A DNA stretch of 64,000 bases. Origin: Ancylostoma caninum. Its lineage: Eukaryota > Nematoda > Chromadorea > Rhabditida > Ancylostomatidae. Every line of letters begins with the position of its first letter. Within the stretch, counting starts at the first letter, position 1. Shown one piece after another: positions 10,743-22,405 of the stretch. The notes under the pieces are model-generated. The model made no database searches. It had not been told where the DNA came from and saw only the letters and a program-made list of their open reading frames with translations. The translations under genes and the position numbers were made by a program. The stretch covers positions 1,315,501-1,379,500 of the forward strand of contig JBAJFG010000188.1 in NCBI GenBank assembly GCA_037903475.1, in the 5' to 3' direction.

Positions 10743-13700
10743 CTAGATTTTTGTGAGTTCTTGGACGAGTAGAGTTGCACCTCGACAAGTGTACTCCTTC
10801 AGTTGCTTCATATTCACAGCCTCCTTCACTTTTTGCCTGACAATATCTACTCCGCACTGAAGCATTTTCAATAACACATGGCACCCCTGAAAAAGAGAGA
10901 ATTGTTTGGTTTACCGAGGAGAGATGGAAGTGAAGCTTTGAGAAGAACTCTCAATTATCGAACCTTATTACAACAAATCCATGAACCCAGCTCCGCTTTA
11001 CCCAGTGAATTGACAAGCTCCACTGATAACTGTTGCTCTTCGGGCAAAGACTTATCGCACCTGATAATGCAGAAAAAATCTACGAGAATGAGAACTTCTA
11101 GTAACTGAAATGATGGCAAAGACACACCGCAAAACGGCCATCAACAAGAAATGTCCCGCTGGGTGCTCGATGAGATGAAGACGTTGGCTATCCATGGGAA
11201 TAAACTCCTTTAAAAAAAGAGGAGTACACTGTTAATTTAATAAAGCATTGTAACGTTCGCAGCTTTTCACAACGCACGAAAAAAGCAAATACAATCTCTG
11301 AGGCTACCTGTTTTGCTATTTCGGCTATTGCTTCGTTGCACTGTTTTCGCATTTCTGCTGGAACTTGCCGATCAAAAAGGTCGTAGTTACCTGCAAAAGT
11401 AGCATTATGGCTGGCAAAGCTGAACATGATTACCAATTATCGGGTAAGAGCAAAGCTGCGCAGCTTTTACTCAGCTGCGTTTTCTCAGCGTGATCCTGAT
11501 TTCCCGGCAAAGCCTTCCATAATATGAGAAACATTTTTTTTCAAACTAACAAACTACTTCCAAACAATGTAAAAAATACCGCCAAAATAGTGAAAATGTG
11601 AGGAAACGGTTGCACCTATAAAAACTGCTGCTACCTATGATTACATCTAATGCAATGAAGACTTGCACCCACTTGTGGTTTCCAAGGATGCAGCAATAAA
11701 TTTGGACCGGTTCTGATCAAAAATTAACGACTCCATGTTCGCTGCAATATATGTGTAAAGGCCTTCACAGATATGCCGGTAAATTTCGGCGTAGCGATCC
11801 TTCTTCTCCTTTTTACTGAACGGATTTGAATCACCCTGGAACATTCTTTGATTTCTATGGTTGCATAATCAGAGAAAGATTATGAAAAAACTAGCACATG
11901 TCCAACAAGCGACTTCAAAGCACATGATCATTCATTTCGAACAACTTAAGAAGAATCAATTTGCGACAAAGCACACCTCTTTAAGTAGCTCAATCTCCTC
12001 TTTGGGCATTCCTCGGCCATCTCGCGGATGAACGATGTAGTGGATTACCTTCTCTCCCCAAGTGTCCAAAATTAACTTGCTCATTTCATTGCTAAGCTCC
12101 TGTAATATGCACATAGTACTGATGTCTAACAAGATGATTACAGAACCATATCGGTAGGAATTGGACATCCACGAATTTGGTGGGGGACAACTACTTCATT
12201 TATATGCAGTAGAGAGGCAATTTCAAAGATGGCGGGAATTAAAAAACTAAAGAATCACTCACCGATGTGATGTACTTATTAATAAGAACGGTGTCATCAA
12301 CACTATCAAAAACTGCCATGAGGACTCGATGTCCGTAGTGTTCCATAGCCACTTTCGCAGCCAAATCTTTGAAGTTCTTCACTATTAACTAAAAATAGAA
12401 GCACTAGTAATTCCACAATGGGCCCATCCTTGGAAATGCAGGCCAGTCCACAGCACTGACCTTTCTGTCCTTCGCGTTAGCATTCCAGATGCATTTCATA
12501 GCAACATATGCACCATCTGGAGTATGAACCAATTCGGGAATCCTGTCTTTGAGGGAGTCTATTAAGTTCGTGCGCTGATCTGTGTCACAGTGACAAATGT
12601 AATCCTTCAACAACCGATGGCAAAGCGAAAGTCGAACAGTAGTCCTAAACAGCGAAGAAACATGAGAAACAATTTGGCTATTACGAAAATACCAGGGAAA
12701 TATCGTGTAAAGGCAAAGAACTGACTTATCAACCAAAGTGAATATTTGCTCTTCAAGGTGTTGAATAATGAGTTTCTTCTTTGATGGCTCTTCAGCAACA
12801 ATTTCATCGAGTGTTCGAGGCGTATCAGACTAAAAATGTGTGGAAATACATAATGTTTGGAAACGAAAACAACAGGGAAGAAGACAAAAAAGGTATCACA
12901 TGAGAATTTAGAAAAAAAAGATTTACCTGGAACATCACAAACTGTTTTCCATAAAACTCTGAGACAATGTCAAACCTTTGTTGCGCGTTTGCAAAATCAT
13001 TATAAGCACACTCCAGCACCTGAAAAATATTTCCTGCTGGCAATATGAAATAAGGAATTGCCAGATGAAAAAAGGAAGCGGATCCAAAGAAAAGAATAGC
13101 TTCGATCAAACTTGAAGAAAAGCTGTTTCCTACATTTAGCTATGTATCGGATTCGAACTTTGTTAATAAAACGATAAACTCTGGATGTTTCTCCACCGAC
13201 TGCAGGAAGAATCATTTACCTAGCCGATCTAATAATGAAAACATGGAAATTACCAAGCTACCCAAGCTTGAACGAAACCATTAATTTTATACTTGAAAAA
13301 AATTAAAAATTGAAACGATGACTTTTATGCCGATTCTGCATCAGTGGTTAGGTGTGTTAACTGAATTTAGTATGATCTGACCTTATTATTACTTGCTACT
13401 ATGGAACAAATCAAGACTGGGAAAATCGAGTGAATAGTGGAATTGTAATGTCAGGCATATGAAGGCATATAAGAGGGTTACGTGAAAAGAGAAAGCTCCT
13501 CCAAACGGAAATGTTTTTACTCCTTCGCGACGCGATGGCGTGGCGGCGACGGCCGCATCTATTCCTACTCAAGCGGCTGCGCGGGCGTACGCGGCGCAGC
13601 GGGTGCCTCGAGTGGATCCGCAGCCGTCCTTTAGGAGGCAGCGAGTGAATTCGCGCTCGTCCTTTAAACGGCGCAACAGTGCAATGTCGGCGATACCGGA

Positions 13701-16700
13701 ACGCATTGATTGCACTAATTTAATAACAGTCAGAGGAGAAAAACCGATCAGACAGTGGCCAGGACTGCTCGAGTTTTCATAAAATTGAGGTTTCCTGCAT
13801 TAGTATGCAAAATTCCATAACGTTTGAGGCCAAATGAATGTTGAGACATTTTCAGCTGAAGCTTTTCCACTGTTTGAAATCATTATAACAAAAGCATTCT
13901 TGAAAAGTATTCTTTTCCGTCTTGTCTGATGCTTCGACATCTTTGTACAAAGTTTGATTCGTAACACCCTTATCAAGATTCAATTTTCGTGCCCATATTC
14001 ACGGGTATTTAGTACGAATTAGCGGTGAAATTTTAACAGATCAAATTGTTCGTTGCGCTTCCACGGAACGAAGTGGATGCTCAGTTTGTAAGTATTTTTT
14101 CTTTCCCCGATGTTTTGTGAAGTGTGTCTTTTTCGGAATGAAGACGAAAACTAAGCGGTTTTGCTCAAAACATTTGAGAATTTGTGCTCGAAAGATGCTA
14201 ACATAACCTCTGACGACTTCTGCTCGTGCGTAGAAAAAATGCTAGCAAATAATTCTGTTTTCGGATTTTGACTGAAAGATCGAGTCATTTCAAAGTACAT
14301 GAGGATGAAGTCGTAGAAGTGAACCAATTCGGAAGACGATAATGAATGGAAGCAATGAAAAAACGAAGAATCAAGACCTCTCGAACACCTATGGTTCGCT
14401 TACATGTGCCATATTGGAGTACTCCATTAATTTCTCTTGTATCTGAACATGTTCTCGGCGATTTTTTCCTTCTTCAGGCTAAAACAGTACTCAATCCTCG
14501 TAGATGTTGTATGTTATCATTTCCACTGCAGTTCTAGTGTAGTACAGAAGCGCTACTTTTGCATTCATGCAGCACAAACACAGCAGTGTTGCGCCTTTTA
14601 AAGGGCGAGCGCGAATCCATTCGCTGCCTCTTAAAGGACGGCCGCGGATCCACTCGAGGCACCCGCCGCGCCGCGCACGCCCGCGCAGCCGCTTAAGTAG
14701 GAATAGATGGGGCCGGCGGCGACGACCACAACACGCACGACGCGACGAGCAGCAAAGGCGTCGCGTCCCTCCGTCGCGCCGTGCTAAGGTAGCCGCTATA
14801 CTCCTCGAGAACGCAGGGTGCTATAGTCCTCGCGGACCATAGCGGCAGTGTAAACAACGCAAATTCAGCTTCAGTCCAGAACGCGAGCGAAATCATCGCG
14901 TCAGTTTTGAAGAAAAAAGTATAAACAGAACGCGACGAAGACCCGCGGCGTCGTATCGCGGAGATAAACGCAACAACCACGCAGCGACCAATGCTAGAGC
15001 ATGCATTCACTCGAGACCCATCGCTTTTGAACAGTCTTACAGCTTATAGCAATATATGACCCACCTCAGCAGCATACACTATTCGCATAAGTGAAACAGC
15101 ATGCCCTCGGAAGGCTCTGATAATTGTAGCCCTTTGGTCCTTGGTGCTGAAACAATTATTGGCCACACTTCCCTCCCAAAACGACTGGAAAATCTCGCCG
15201 AGATAGAAAGATAGAAAATCGAACTATAAGGTCACAGTATAAACCTATTTAGATTGCCGTACCCGTATTTCAGCATCCGCAAGACGAAGAAGTGGGCGTA
15301 TTTGCTTTTAGTCATTCGCACGATTTCTGGTGTGAGCTCGTCAAAAACTAAATGAAAGGAATTAATTCCGATGCGAGCCATGAGATCAAAGAAAAGGTGT
15401 ACTTACTTGCAGAAGTTATTCCAGGCCTTTTTAAAGCCAATAAACATTCAAACACTCGGCAGGTATCGTGTGCATAGATGAGTTTGGCTGCAAAGCCCTG
15501 AAATGTAATGTAAAGTGAGAAGATGGTAGTTTAGCTAGACTACCAATCGTTACAATGGCAAACCTTCACTAAGCCGAAGAGCTTAGAAACACATTCGTCT
15601 CTTTCTTGAGGTGAAGTCTTCTTGCTAGAAAAATTCGTTGCCAAACAGATCGAAGAATTTATCCGTATTATTTCAGTATACAATTTTATAACAGCGCAAT
15701 AACCTACCTTCTAATCTTTTCCCATAACAATTTACACTCCATGGCTCGATCAGAATGTGGATTCTTTTGTGCCTGGAATCTGCTATCTAGCTCGATTAGA
15801 TGGACTGACTATCTATAGCAGAGGTCACAGTAAACTATATTTCGGTCATATAATTTGATTATACGTCAATGCAGGATGAACACCACAATCACTACGCACA
15901 GCGGGTCTGTACCTTCTTCTAGTTCCTGCTTTTACAGTTAGATGAAAGATGCTCTTGACGAAATTGGGCTCTAGAAGTCTGATGTCAACATCGTATTTCA
16001 AACCACTTCACGGTAAAAGATAATAGAATCCGGCCGACAATAGACAGTGTACAATAATACATGCCAATCAGCTGGTGCAGATTTTATTCTGCCCCCTCAC
16101 CTTGAGCTGCCTTAGGAATGCTTTCCTTTGTTTCCTGTCCATAGTCAACAGTTGCTCCTTTACTTTCTTTGTGACCTAGAAGTGATTTTGGAAAACAACA
16201 GATGCAGGGGGTGCACAAGCCTATGAGCTACCTACCTGAATTTTGATCTTTTTCTTAGCTACCACAGGTGTCTCCTCGGCTTTATCACACGAATTTTCCA
16301 CTTCCACTTTTTCGTCAGTTTTTACTTTCTTGGGTGGAGTGCCCTTCTCGTTCGCTTTATGCGCCTGGACTACAACAAATTTAAAAAAAAAAACTAGTGA
16401 GAAGAACAAGAAATAGTGAACGATTGCCTTTTTCTTGTGCTGAACTTTCGAATTTTTTGCCCGCAAAATTCCTTTCCCTGGTGATGCAGATGATGGCTTA
16501 ATGTCCAAATCCTTAACATTCTTATCGAAGACCTTGATCCTTTCCATGTTTCCACTGAACGATACCTAAGAGAAGTTAACTCGCTAGCTGGAGAGACCTA
16601 CGGAGACACTGTAGAAGTGAGTCCTACCCTTTTATTAGGCTTCTTCTCAGTTGATTGCCCAGGTGAAGATGGGCTGATGGACACCGTTTCCTCCATATTC

Positions 16701-17024
16701 TCTTGGTCTTGCTCTTGTAATTTTCTGAGCTCAGCTTTCACACTGTCACGAACCTGAGCTTTGACCTTCAGCTTTTCTTCGAGCTGCAAGAATAAGATAT
16801 GGGCACACACAGAGTATAAATTATTATTCAACAATTTTTGTTTTTACTCTCGAAATAAAATGGTGGAAATCAACAACTGAGATGTAAAAGATTACCTTTC
16901 CCAACCTCTTTCTGTCCACTTGGTTCAGTTTGAGACCCTTTGCTTTCTTTTCCAACAGATTCTTCACTTTTTTCTTCCCCTTAAATTTCTTTTTCTTGTC
17001 CTTCTGAGAACCCATGACAACCAT
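10743..17024 (-). CDS. puf-12: Puf-A / Penguin (PUM3) homologue, pumilio-family nucleolar protein
   Basis: Twenty exons were rebuilt: 17024-16896, 16783-16628, 16565-16428, 16364-16236, 16175-16101, 15772-15708, 15624-15564, 15497-15407, 15347-15263, 15146-15065, 13019-12927, 12829-12726, 12644-12461, 12388-12263, 12099-11977, 11835-11673, 11390-11308, 11207-11128, 11060-10964, 10886-10743. Phases agree throughout and give 735 aa. Residues 1 to about 190 are a Lys-rich basic tail (MGSQKDKKKKFKGKKK). Then come degenerate PUF repeats (AHDTCRVFECLL, MTKSKYAHFFVLRMLKYG, YNDFANAQQRF, VHTPDGAYVAMKCIWNA, DRKL) and the CPL-type C-terminal half (LHLIEHPAGHFLLMAVL). Family members are nucleolar RNA/DNA-binding proteins linked to rRNA processing. 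Intron 3 appears to start GC or to use a weak GT six bases on. Intron 10 carries a 2-kb insertion with a foldback repeat. The first Met could also be three codons downstream. Confidence 0.93.
13525..14740. mobile_element. GC-rich foldback repeat in puf-12 intron 10
   Basis: GC-rich arms (about 13525-13680 and 14580-14740) are inverted copies sharing CTCGAGTGGATCC, GCAGC and ATCTATTCCTACT blocks around an AT-richer centre of about 900 bp. The whole sits between exons 10 (ends 15065) and 11 (starts 13019) and explains the unusually large intron. The boundaries are fuzzy and no target duplication was found. Open frames in the arms are artefacts of GC-rich codons. Confidence 0.6.
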
Positions 17025-17032
17025 GGTTGCAC

Positions 17033-17034
17033 CT
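17033..17034 (-). promoter_or_regulatory. Candidate spliced-leader acceptor of puf-12
   Basis: TTGATTACAG lies 8 nt upstream of the chosen ATG. With an SL trans-spliced here the 5' UTR would be GTGCAACC, typical of nematodes. It supports the start at 17024. Confidence 0.5.
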
Positions 17035-17845
17035 GTAATCAATCAATTTTGAAGAAAACTTCTGCATCATAGCTGGACGACTTTGCAGCCAACTCAAAGG
17101 AACCTAAAAATGAATGCAACGCGATTAAAATTTACTAAACTGTTACCAGCAAATATTACGACACTAGGGAAACATTTTCGCTTTGAAAAATACTTCAACG
17201 ATTGCTAAGAAAGGGCTCATACCAAGTTAACGGAGAGTGTGAACAAGATGTTAACATAATCTCTCAGATGAGGAAAACCAACTGAAGAAAAAGATAATAA
17301 TTTTCACAAAATTCACAAAAAAAATTTCCAGATCACGTGAAGTAGTGAACTTTCTCCGTACACCTCACACAACAGCATTAATTCTACGTCACTCCACGGG
17401 GGGGGGGGAGGGGGGTGGGAGACATGAAGTCGCATGGAGCAGTTCTCCAAGAGAAGTCAACTGGAGAATGGTTGGTTTCGAAAGTGTCGCATAGAAAGGA
17501 CATCTGCTGTCTCTGTTCAATTTGAACTCGAGACTGCACAGGGCTGTAAGGCGCATGGGACTCGTTTGGAGTTGTCATTTCAGCGCAAAACAGAGGATTG
17601 AATAGCCCTGAGTCCTCGAAATGTTTCAAATAAGAAAAAAATTGGTGTTTAAAGCCAGTGTATCACCTCGTTTTCTGTCTGAGCTTTCTTCAGGTTCTGA
17701 ATCTACTCGACACGCTGAATCCAACGGTATACAAAAAACGTTACAAAAAGATCTTTAAACCCTATTTTAAACGTTTTTCGGGACGGGATTTGTACCAGTT
17801 TGTCGAGCCGAGTGGACGCGTGAAGCTGTTGATCTCGGCTTTAGC
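17035..17845. other. Intergenic upstream of puf-12
   Basis: Presumed promoter region of puf-12. It contains an 11-G run (17398-17408). An 81-codon minus-strand frame at 17384-17629 has no recognisable similarity and was not accepted. Confidence 0.4.
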
Positions 17846-18217
17846 CGTTTGGACAACAAAAAGTGTCCAACGACGTGTTCAGACACGTATAATCACGTAG
17901 AGTATGAATTTCCTGAAGTCTCCAGGCAGTGCCTAACTTTTTCTTCTCCTAATTTCCCGAGTCCGCTGAAAACGCAGCACCATTGACTCCCACTATTAGT
18001 GTATTTCATTGTTGTACTGTGTAGCAACAACAGCGATTTTGCATTATGTAAATACTTTAGGGTTAGAATGGAAATATGAATAAGTTAGGCATCGTTTGCA
18101 AATTACATGGAAACCAGGCCTTTTTTGTCATACATGTCTGAACACGTCAGTGGGCACGATTACACACGTCTAAACACGACAAACAAGTATCGTTGGACAC
18201 TTTTTGTTGTCCAAACG
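17846..18217. mobile_element. 372-bp MITE, CGTTTGGACAAC ends
   Basis: CGTTTGGACAACAAAAAGTG at 17846 is matched in inverted orientation by CACTTTTTGTTGTCCAAACG ending at 18217. The similarity continues through TCCAACGA and an ACACGT block to about 60 bp. No clear target duplication was seen and nothing is encoded. Confidence 0.65.
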
Positions 18218-18488
18218 GCTAATGCCGTTGATCTCATCGATCGGACACTTCTAGACGTGTTGGCCAACGCTGCAGACGTGGCGGGCAGCCAGCACATTCA
18301 CGGACCGCTCCGCCCAGGTGGTTCGTGAACTGCACTTTAGGACCCTCCGAAAACGGGGCTTTCGTCATTTTTATGAGCTTTGACGTACATGTTTGGAATT
18401 ACTGTGACGAGGAGTTCTAGAGTCTGTTCGTATTTTCAGCCTACGAGACGAGATGACACGCCGCCTTTAAGTGTACTAAGGGATCTTT

Positions 18489-18722
18489 GGGGAAAATGGA
18501 GTTGAGGGGGAGGGGAGAGAGCACTTGGTATAAGTCGATAATATGAGCTGTTCTGCACGTACCGATTTGTTAGCTGACACGTCCAGAACGCTCTGGCTTG
18601 TTAGCTCTCTTAATGTACAGTAGTTACCTGAAATGCAAACAATTCAGAACGTGTAGGACAGGTCATATTTTCGACTGATACCAAGTGCACCCCCCCCCCC
18701 CCTCGCCAACTCCAGTTTACCC
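18489..18722. mobile_element. 234-bp MITE with 8-bp target duplication GGATCTTT
   Basis: The termini GGGGAAAATGGAGTTG and CAACTCCAGTTTACCC form imperfect inverted repeats that extend through CACTTGGTAT on each side. GGATCTTT flanks the element at 18481-18488 and 18723-18730. The right arm contains a 13-C run (18690-18702). Confidence 0.75.
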
Positions 18723-18763
18723 GGATCTTTCACTCACGCAGCCATTTTTCACTGGGTGGCGGT

Positions 18764-20291
18764 CAGGGATACGATTTACGATTTACGAATTACGATTTAC
18801 GGCCATTTTTTGCTATTTTCTTACGATTTACGAAAAAGTGGCCCTAAATTTCGTAATAGAATCGTAAATAACTACAAGAAAGAAATCTTGCCATAGCCCT
18901 TGTGGTCCGTGTACAAATATGCCCCATTTGTTTACGTGTGCATTCCACAGCGATATTAAAAGCGGATTCTCTCAGTTATACCAGTAACTTAAATCATTTG
19001 TAAACTTGGTCTCGTCCCGGATTAGATTCCAAGTTTTCTGTTGAGAAGATTTGCTAGAACCATGGAGATGATATGGAAGGCCACAAGAAGTTCGAGTATC
19101 GTCTTCTTTCAGATCTTTTTCCGGAGAGTGATAAGCTCTTGCAGGAAGATCGCGCTGCCCACCGAGTCCCCGTCGTTTGTCAATAAGTTTCACATTATTT
19201 CCGGTACTAACTGTGGCATTCCGCAGTGCGTGTTTTTTTTCCTTAGTGACGGAGCTCATACCGAACCTATTGATCATGCCAACTGAACTACATAGTTGTT
19301 AAATGATCCCTTTTGGTATTCGCATCACATCCAACTTGATTTTAGAAGTGGCTGAATACTCATATGCTCAATGCGATTTTAGAAGTGGCATTGAATGCTC
19401 ATATGCTTAATGCCTTGCAGTGGCATCTGATAAATCGCTTAAAGGCAGAGGGTCACCTCGTTCTGCCTGTTGGATTTACCAACATATCCTAGACCTTCTC
19501 ATCATGTTGATCCCTGGGATGTACATCAACAGGCACAGAAGCGACGAAATCCCCATTTTTGAAAGACTCGAACTGGATAAAAATTTGGAGCCCGGAGGCG
19601 GATCGCTCCAAGCTGTGCTGGCTGCCTGCCTCGGCTGCTGCGTTGGTCAACGAGTCTTGGCGTGTTCAGTCGATAAGATCAACGGCTTCACATGTCAACT
19701 CGGGTTGGCAAACTGTTACAGACCCCGTCCTGGAAGAAGGGTTTATAGGCCATTCTGAGACAATTTATGTATACCGTTGAAACCATCGCGCCGAGTAGAT
19801 GCAGAATGTGATGTTAGCTGAAGTTCGAAAATGAGGTGGACCCTTGCCTTTAAGCGTTTCGTCTTATTAGACCTCTCTGGAACCATCTGGAACCAGTCTC
19901 CCGACTTATTTGGAATGTTTGGTTGTACCGGGAACAGAACCATCTACTGTGTTCATTTTAAAAGCCCTGGTCAGAATAAAAAGAATTCTCTCAACCTCAC
20001 TGAATAATATTTAGCTCAGAACTGGATTGCCCTCAAGAACAACAAAAGAAAAGTTGTTCCCTCTTCACAATACCATCAACCTCAGGAGAAGATAAGGAAT
20101 TGGCTGAGGAGCAGTTTCGCAGCGATAACTCTAAACGCTCTGAGGATGATTTTGCTTCAAACAATCAAGACTTTTTGGATCCTGCCAGTGGTTTCCAGTT
20201 TCTTTTGTTACTATTTACGATTTACGGCGTTTTTGGAAAGTTTACGATTTACGACTTACGAAATTCAAATTTTTTATTACGCACATCCCTG
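18764..20291. mobile_element. 1.53-kb non-autonomous hAT-like element with TTTACGA subterminal arrays
   Basis: It starts CAGGGAT, ends ATCCCTG, and is flanked by the 8-bp direct repeat GTGGCGGT (18756-18763 and 20292-20299). Both ends carry arrays of the heptamer-like motif ATTTACG (18770-18850 and about 20213-20265), likely transposase-binding repeats. The right end CGCACATCCCTG is shared with elements at 26613-26732 and 33736-34840. A TTAA-flanked element is nested at 19443-19849. No transposase domain was recognised inside. Confidence 0.75.
19443..19849. mobile_element. TTAA-flanked MITE (piggyBac-like family), copy 1
   Basis: AGGCAGAGGGTC at the left and GACCCTTGCCT at the right are near-inverted. 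TTAA lies directly outside both ends (19439-19442, 19850-19853). The same ends recur at 30603-31118 and 48783-49692. The TTAA duplication is typical of piggyBac transposition. No transposase is encoded. Confidence 0.65.
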
Positions 20292-20299
20292 GTGGCGGT

Positions 20300-21007
20300 C
20301 AAGACGTACGCCGCGAAGCGACCGCGCCGCACGCTTATGCTTTGCATGTTCAGGGTGTTTCTTCAAATTCGAAGCAGTAAATGACATTGCTGGCCACCTT
20401 CTCACAGTTTGTGGGTTCCGATAACATGCATCTGTCATATTCAAGCTTAGAAAAGTTGCACATATCCATGCAGAACTGCTCATACCCTCGAAGACAGCAG
20501 CCGCGACGCGCACATGAATCGACCAATCACAGACCAGCAGCGTACCTCTTGTCACGCAGCCTCTTTCACTCAGGTGTACCTCAGCTGGTTTGCCCTGAAT
20601 GCGTCTTTCTGCGATAAGACATTGTACAGGAAACTGCTGCTCCAGGTTTTTTTTTTGAGAAGAACGTGTCATCTTTGACCCAACAATGAGGTGATTAACA
20701 AGGTGCTAGAGCAAGTTAAGGCATCTTTCCACTCATTTTTAGCTGTTTCTTCCCAAAAAGGTTCAAAAAGGCGGAACGGCCTGAAGCTATGCTTGCAGGT
20801 GATAACTATCCGTACACGAGGCGCGAAAGGGGTTGGTAGTCGCAGACCAACAGTAGCTATTCATTCGCCCTACACCGCAGATGGGCCAAGGAGATGGACT
20901 CCTCTCAGCTCTGCTGTGCAGGAGTTGATTCATACGACGATATACAGGATGCCTGTTAACTATGGATCGCTCGATTTTCTAACCTCCTGCTCTAAAAACG
21001 TAACATA
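20300..21007. other. Intergenic, no gene recognised
   Basis: Open frames of up to 131 codons overlap on both strands here, but none shows a family motif, splice structure or consistent start context. Confidence 0.35.
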
Positions 21008-21295
21008 TCAGGATGTTATATTTACTACCTGTTTCAGCCAAGCATTAGCTGTCATCATGTGATGTGCCGCTCGAAGTCGTCTGCTTCGGGCATGGCGCAG
21101 TCGCCCTCGTCGCCCCTCAAATAAGACTTCAATTGGCCGCAAGAGGTTGACGTCGATCTTGATCCACTCTGTCTCGAATGCCACCCTGAGGGAGTTCACG
21201 CTTTCAAAGCTAGAACAGGACACCATGGCCTCAAAGAAGCTCCAAACAAAGTAGCAGTGCGGGTTGAGATCGGGGGGGGGGGGTAGGAAGTCCAT
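21008..21295 (-). pseudogene. Tc1/mariner-type transposase C-terminal fragment
   Basis: The frame reads PPPPDLNPHCYFVWSFFEAM and then an RGRLRHARSRRLRAAHH tail. This matches the SPDLNPLD..W signature around the last catalytic Asp of Tc1/mariner DDE transposases and the arginine-rich end that follows it. A 12-nt C run on the coding strand (21272-21283) has replaced the usual residues before DLNP. No N-terminal DNA-binding part was found upstream. Confidence 0.55.
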
Positions 21296-22378
21296 ATATC
21301 TTAGCCTCGCTAATCGAGCAAATCTGGGTCACAGGAAGCAAAAGTGGATTTTGTGAACCCATGAGAGGTGAAATCTTGTTACGGGGTAAACCACTATATG
21401 AACTGTATATGTATGAACTGTAAATTATATATAATTACCGAGCTCTAACTCGGACCATGTGCCACGTTACTTCCGGGCTAGGTGAACTCTGAAAAAAGGA
21501 ACCCCGAGCTACGCCTGGTGACGCCCCATCCTCCCTCAAGATGAGACATGTCCAGGAATTTCGCCTCATTCAACCATGGATGGAAGTGAAACTTCAAAAG
21601 CTCAACGTTCATGTCGTTAGCGATCAGCCGCTATCCGGGAGAAAATCATTAGGCGCCCATGTTTCCATGAAGATCTAAGATAATGAATATCAAAGGCCGC
21701 TTGTGGGGCATATACGTACCACCATAACTAGTACAGTTATTTCCTAATATAGTCCCACTGGTTACAGTTTTGGCTTCTGGATTTTCCTCATGTTTGTCCT
21801 AAATATTACTGGAGAGAACAAAAGCTATGACGTCCCATCTATCTACTTATTTTCTTAGCTTCATCAACACAAAGAGAGCCGCCTTTGCATGCAAGGGTAT
21901 CGCCATCGAGGCTGCAACTGTGGGATGCAACCACTCCTGATCAGAAGACTGCGCGACAGTCTACAGGAAGGCTGCAGCCTGGCAGTGCTGTTGTTGTTCG
22001 TATCAATCTCAACTACACGTGATGATAAGGTCACCCTCCGATAGGCGCTATTCCAACCTTTCCGATCGATCTTGCCTTGCCATAATTTGTCTCAAAAAGG
22101 TGGTGAAAGAGTGGATGTGTCCAAAGAACACTTTCTTAACTAAGTGAAAGGCCTGAGGTTGTGTTCTTTTTCTCGCCTATTGCCACATGTTTTCACCTTT
22201 TCCCTCCAACCTCTTAACCCCACTATATTAGGGGTATCTCTCTTCAACTTCGGCAGGTGCTGGAAATAACCAGACGTCTGTGGCACTATTTCTCTTTGTT
22301 TTATTGCTGCTCCTGGTCCTCACCTTATAGCGAACTGACTGATCTTTGCCCTAGAATCACCCTCCACAAAAAACTTTC
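21296..22378. other. Upstream region of TTC36 homologue
   Basis: No gene recognised. The last 100 bp should include the TTC36 promoter, but no TATA box stands out. Confidence 0.4.
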
Positions 22379-22380
22379 AG
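22379..22380 (+). promoter_or_regulatory. Candidate spliced-leader acceptor of the TTC36 gene
   Basis: AAAACTTTCAG ends at 22380, 25 nt before the ATG at 22406, with a pyrimidine-rich run as in nematode trans-splice acceptors. Confidence 0.5.
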
Positions 22381-22405
22381 AAACCCAGAAACACTCCTTC
22401 AAATA

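Noticed and set aside
13540..13782. Ala/Arg-rich frame as a small protein
   Set aside because: It is the GC-rich arm of a foldback repeat in puf-12 intron 10.
20277..20672. 131-codon minus-strand frame
   Set aside because: It overlaps the end of a hAT-like element and opposing frames, and no family motif was seen.
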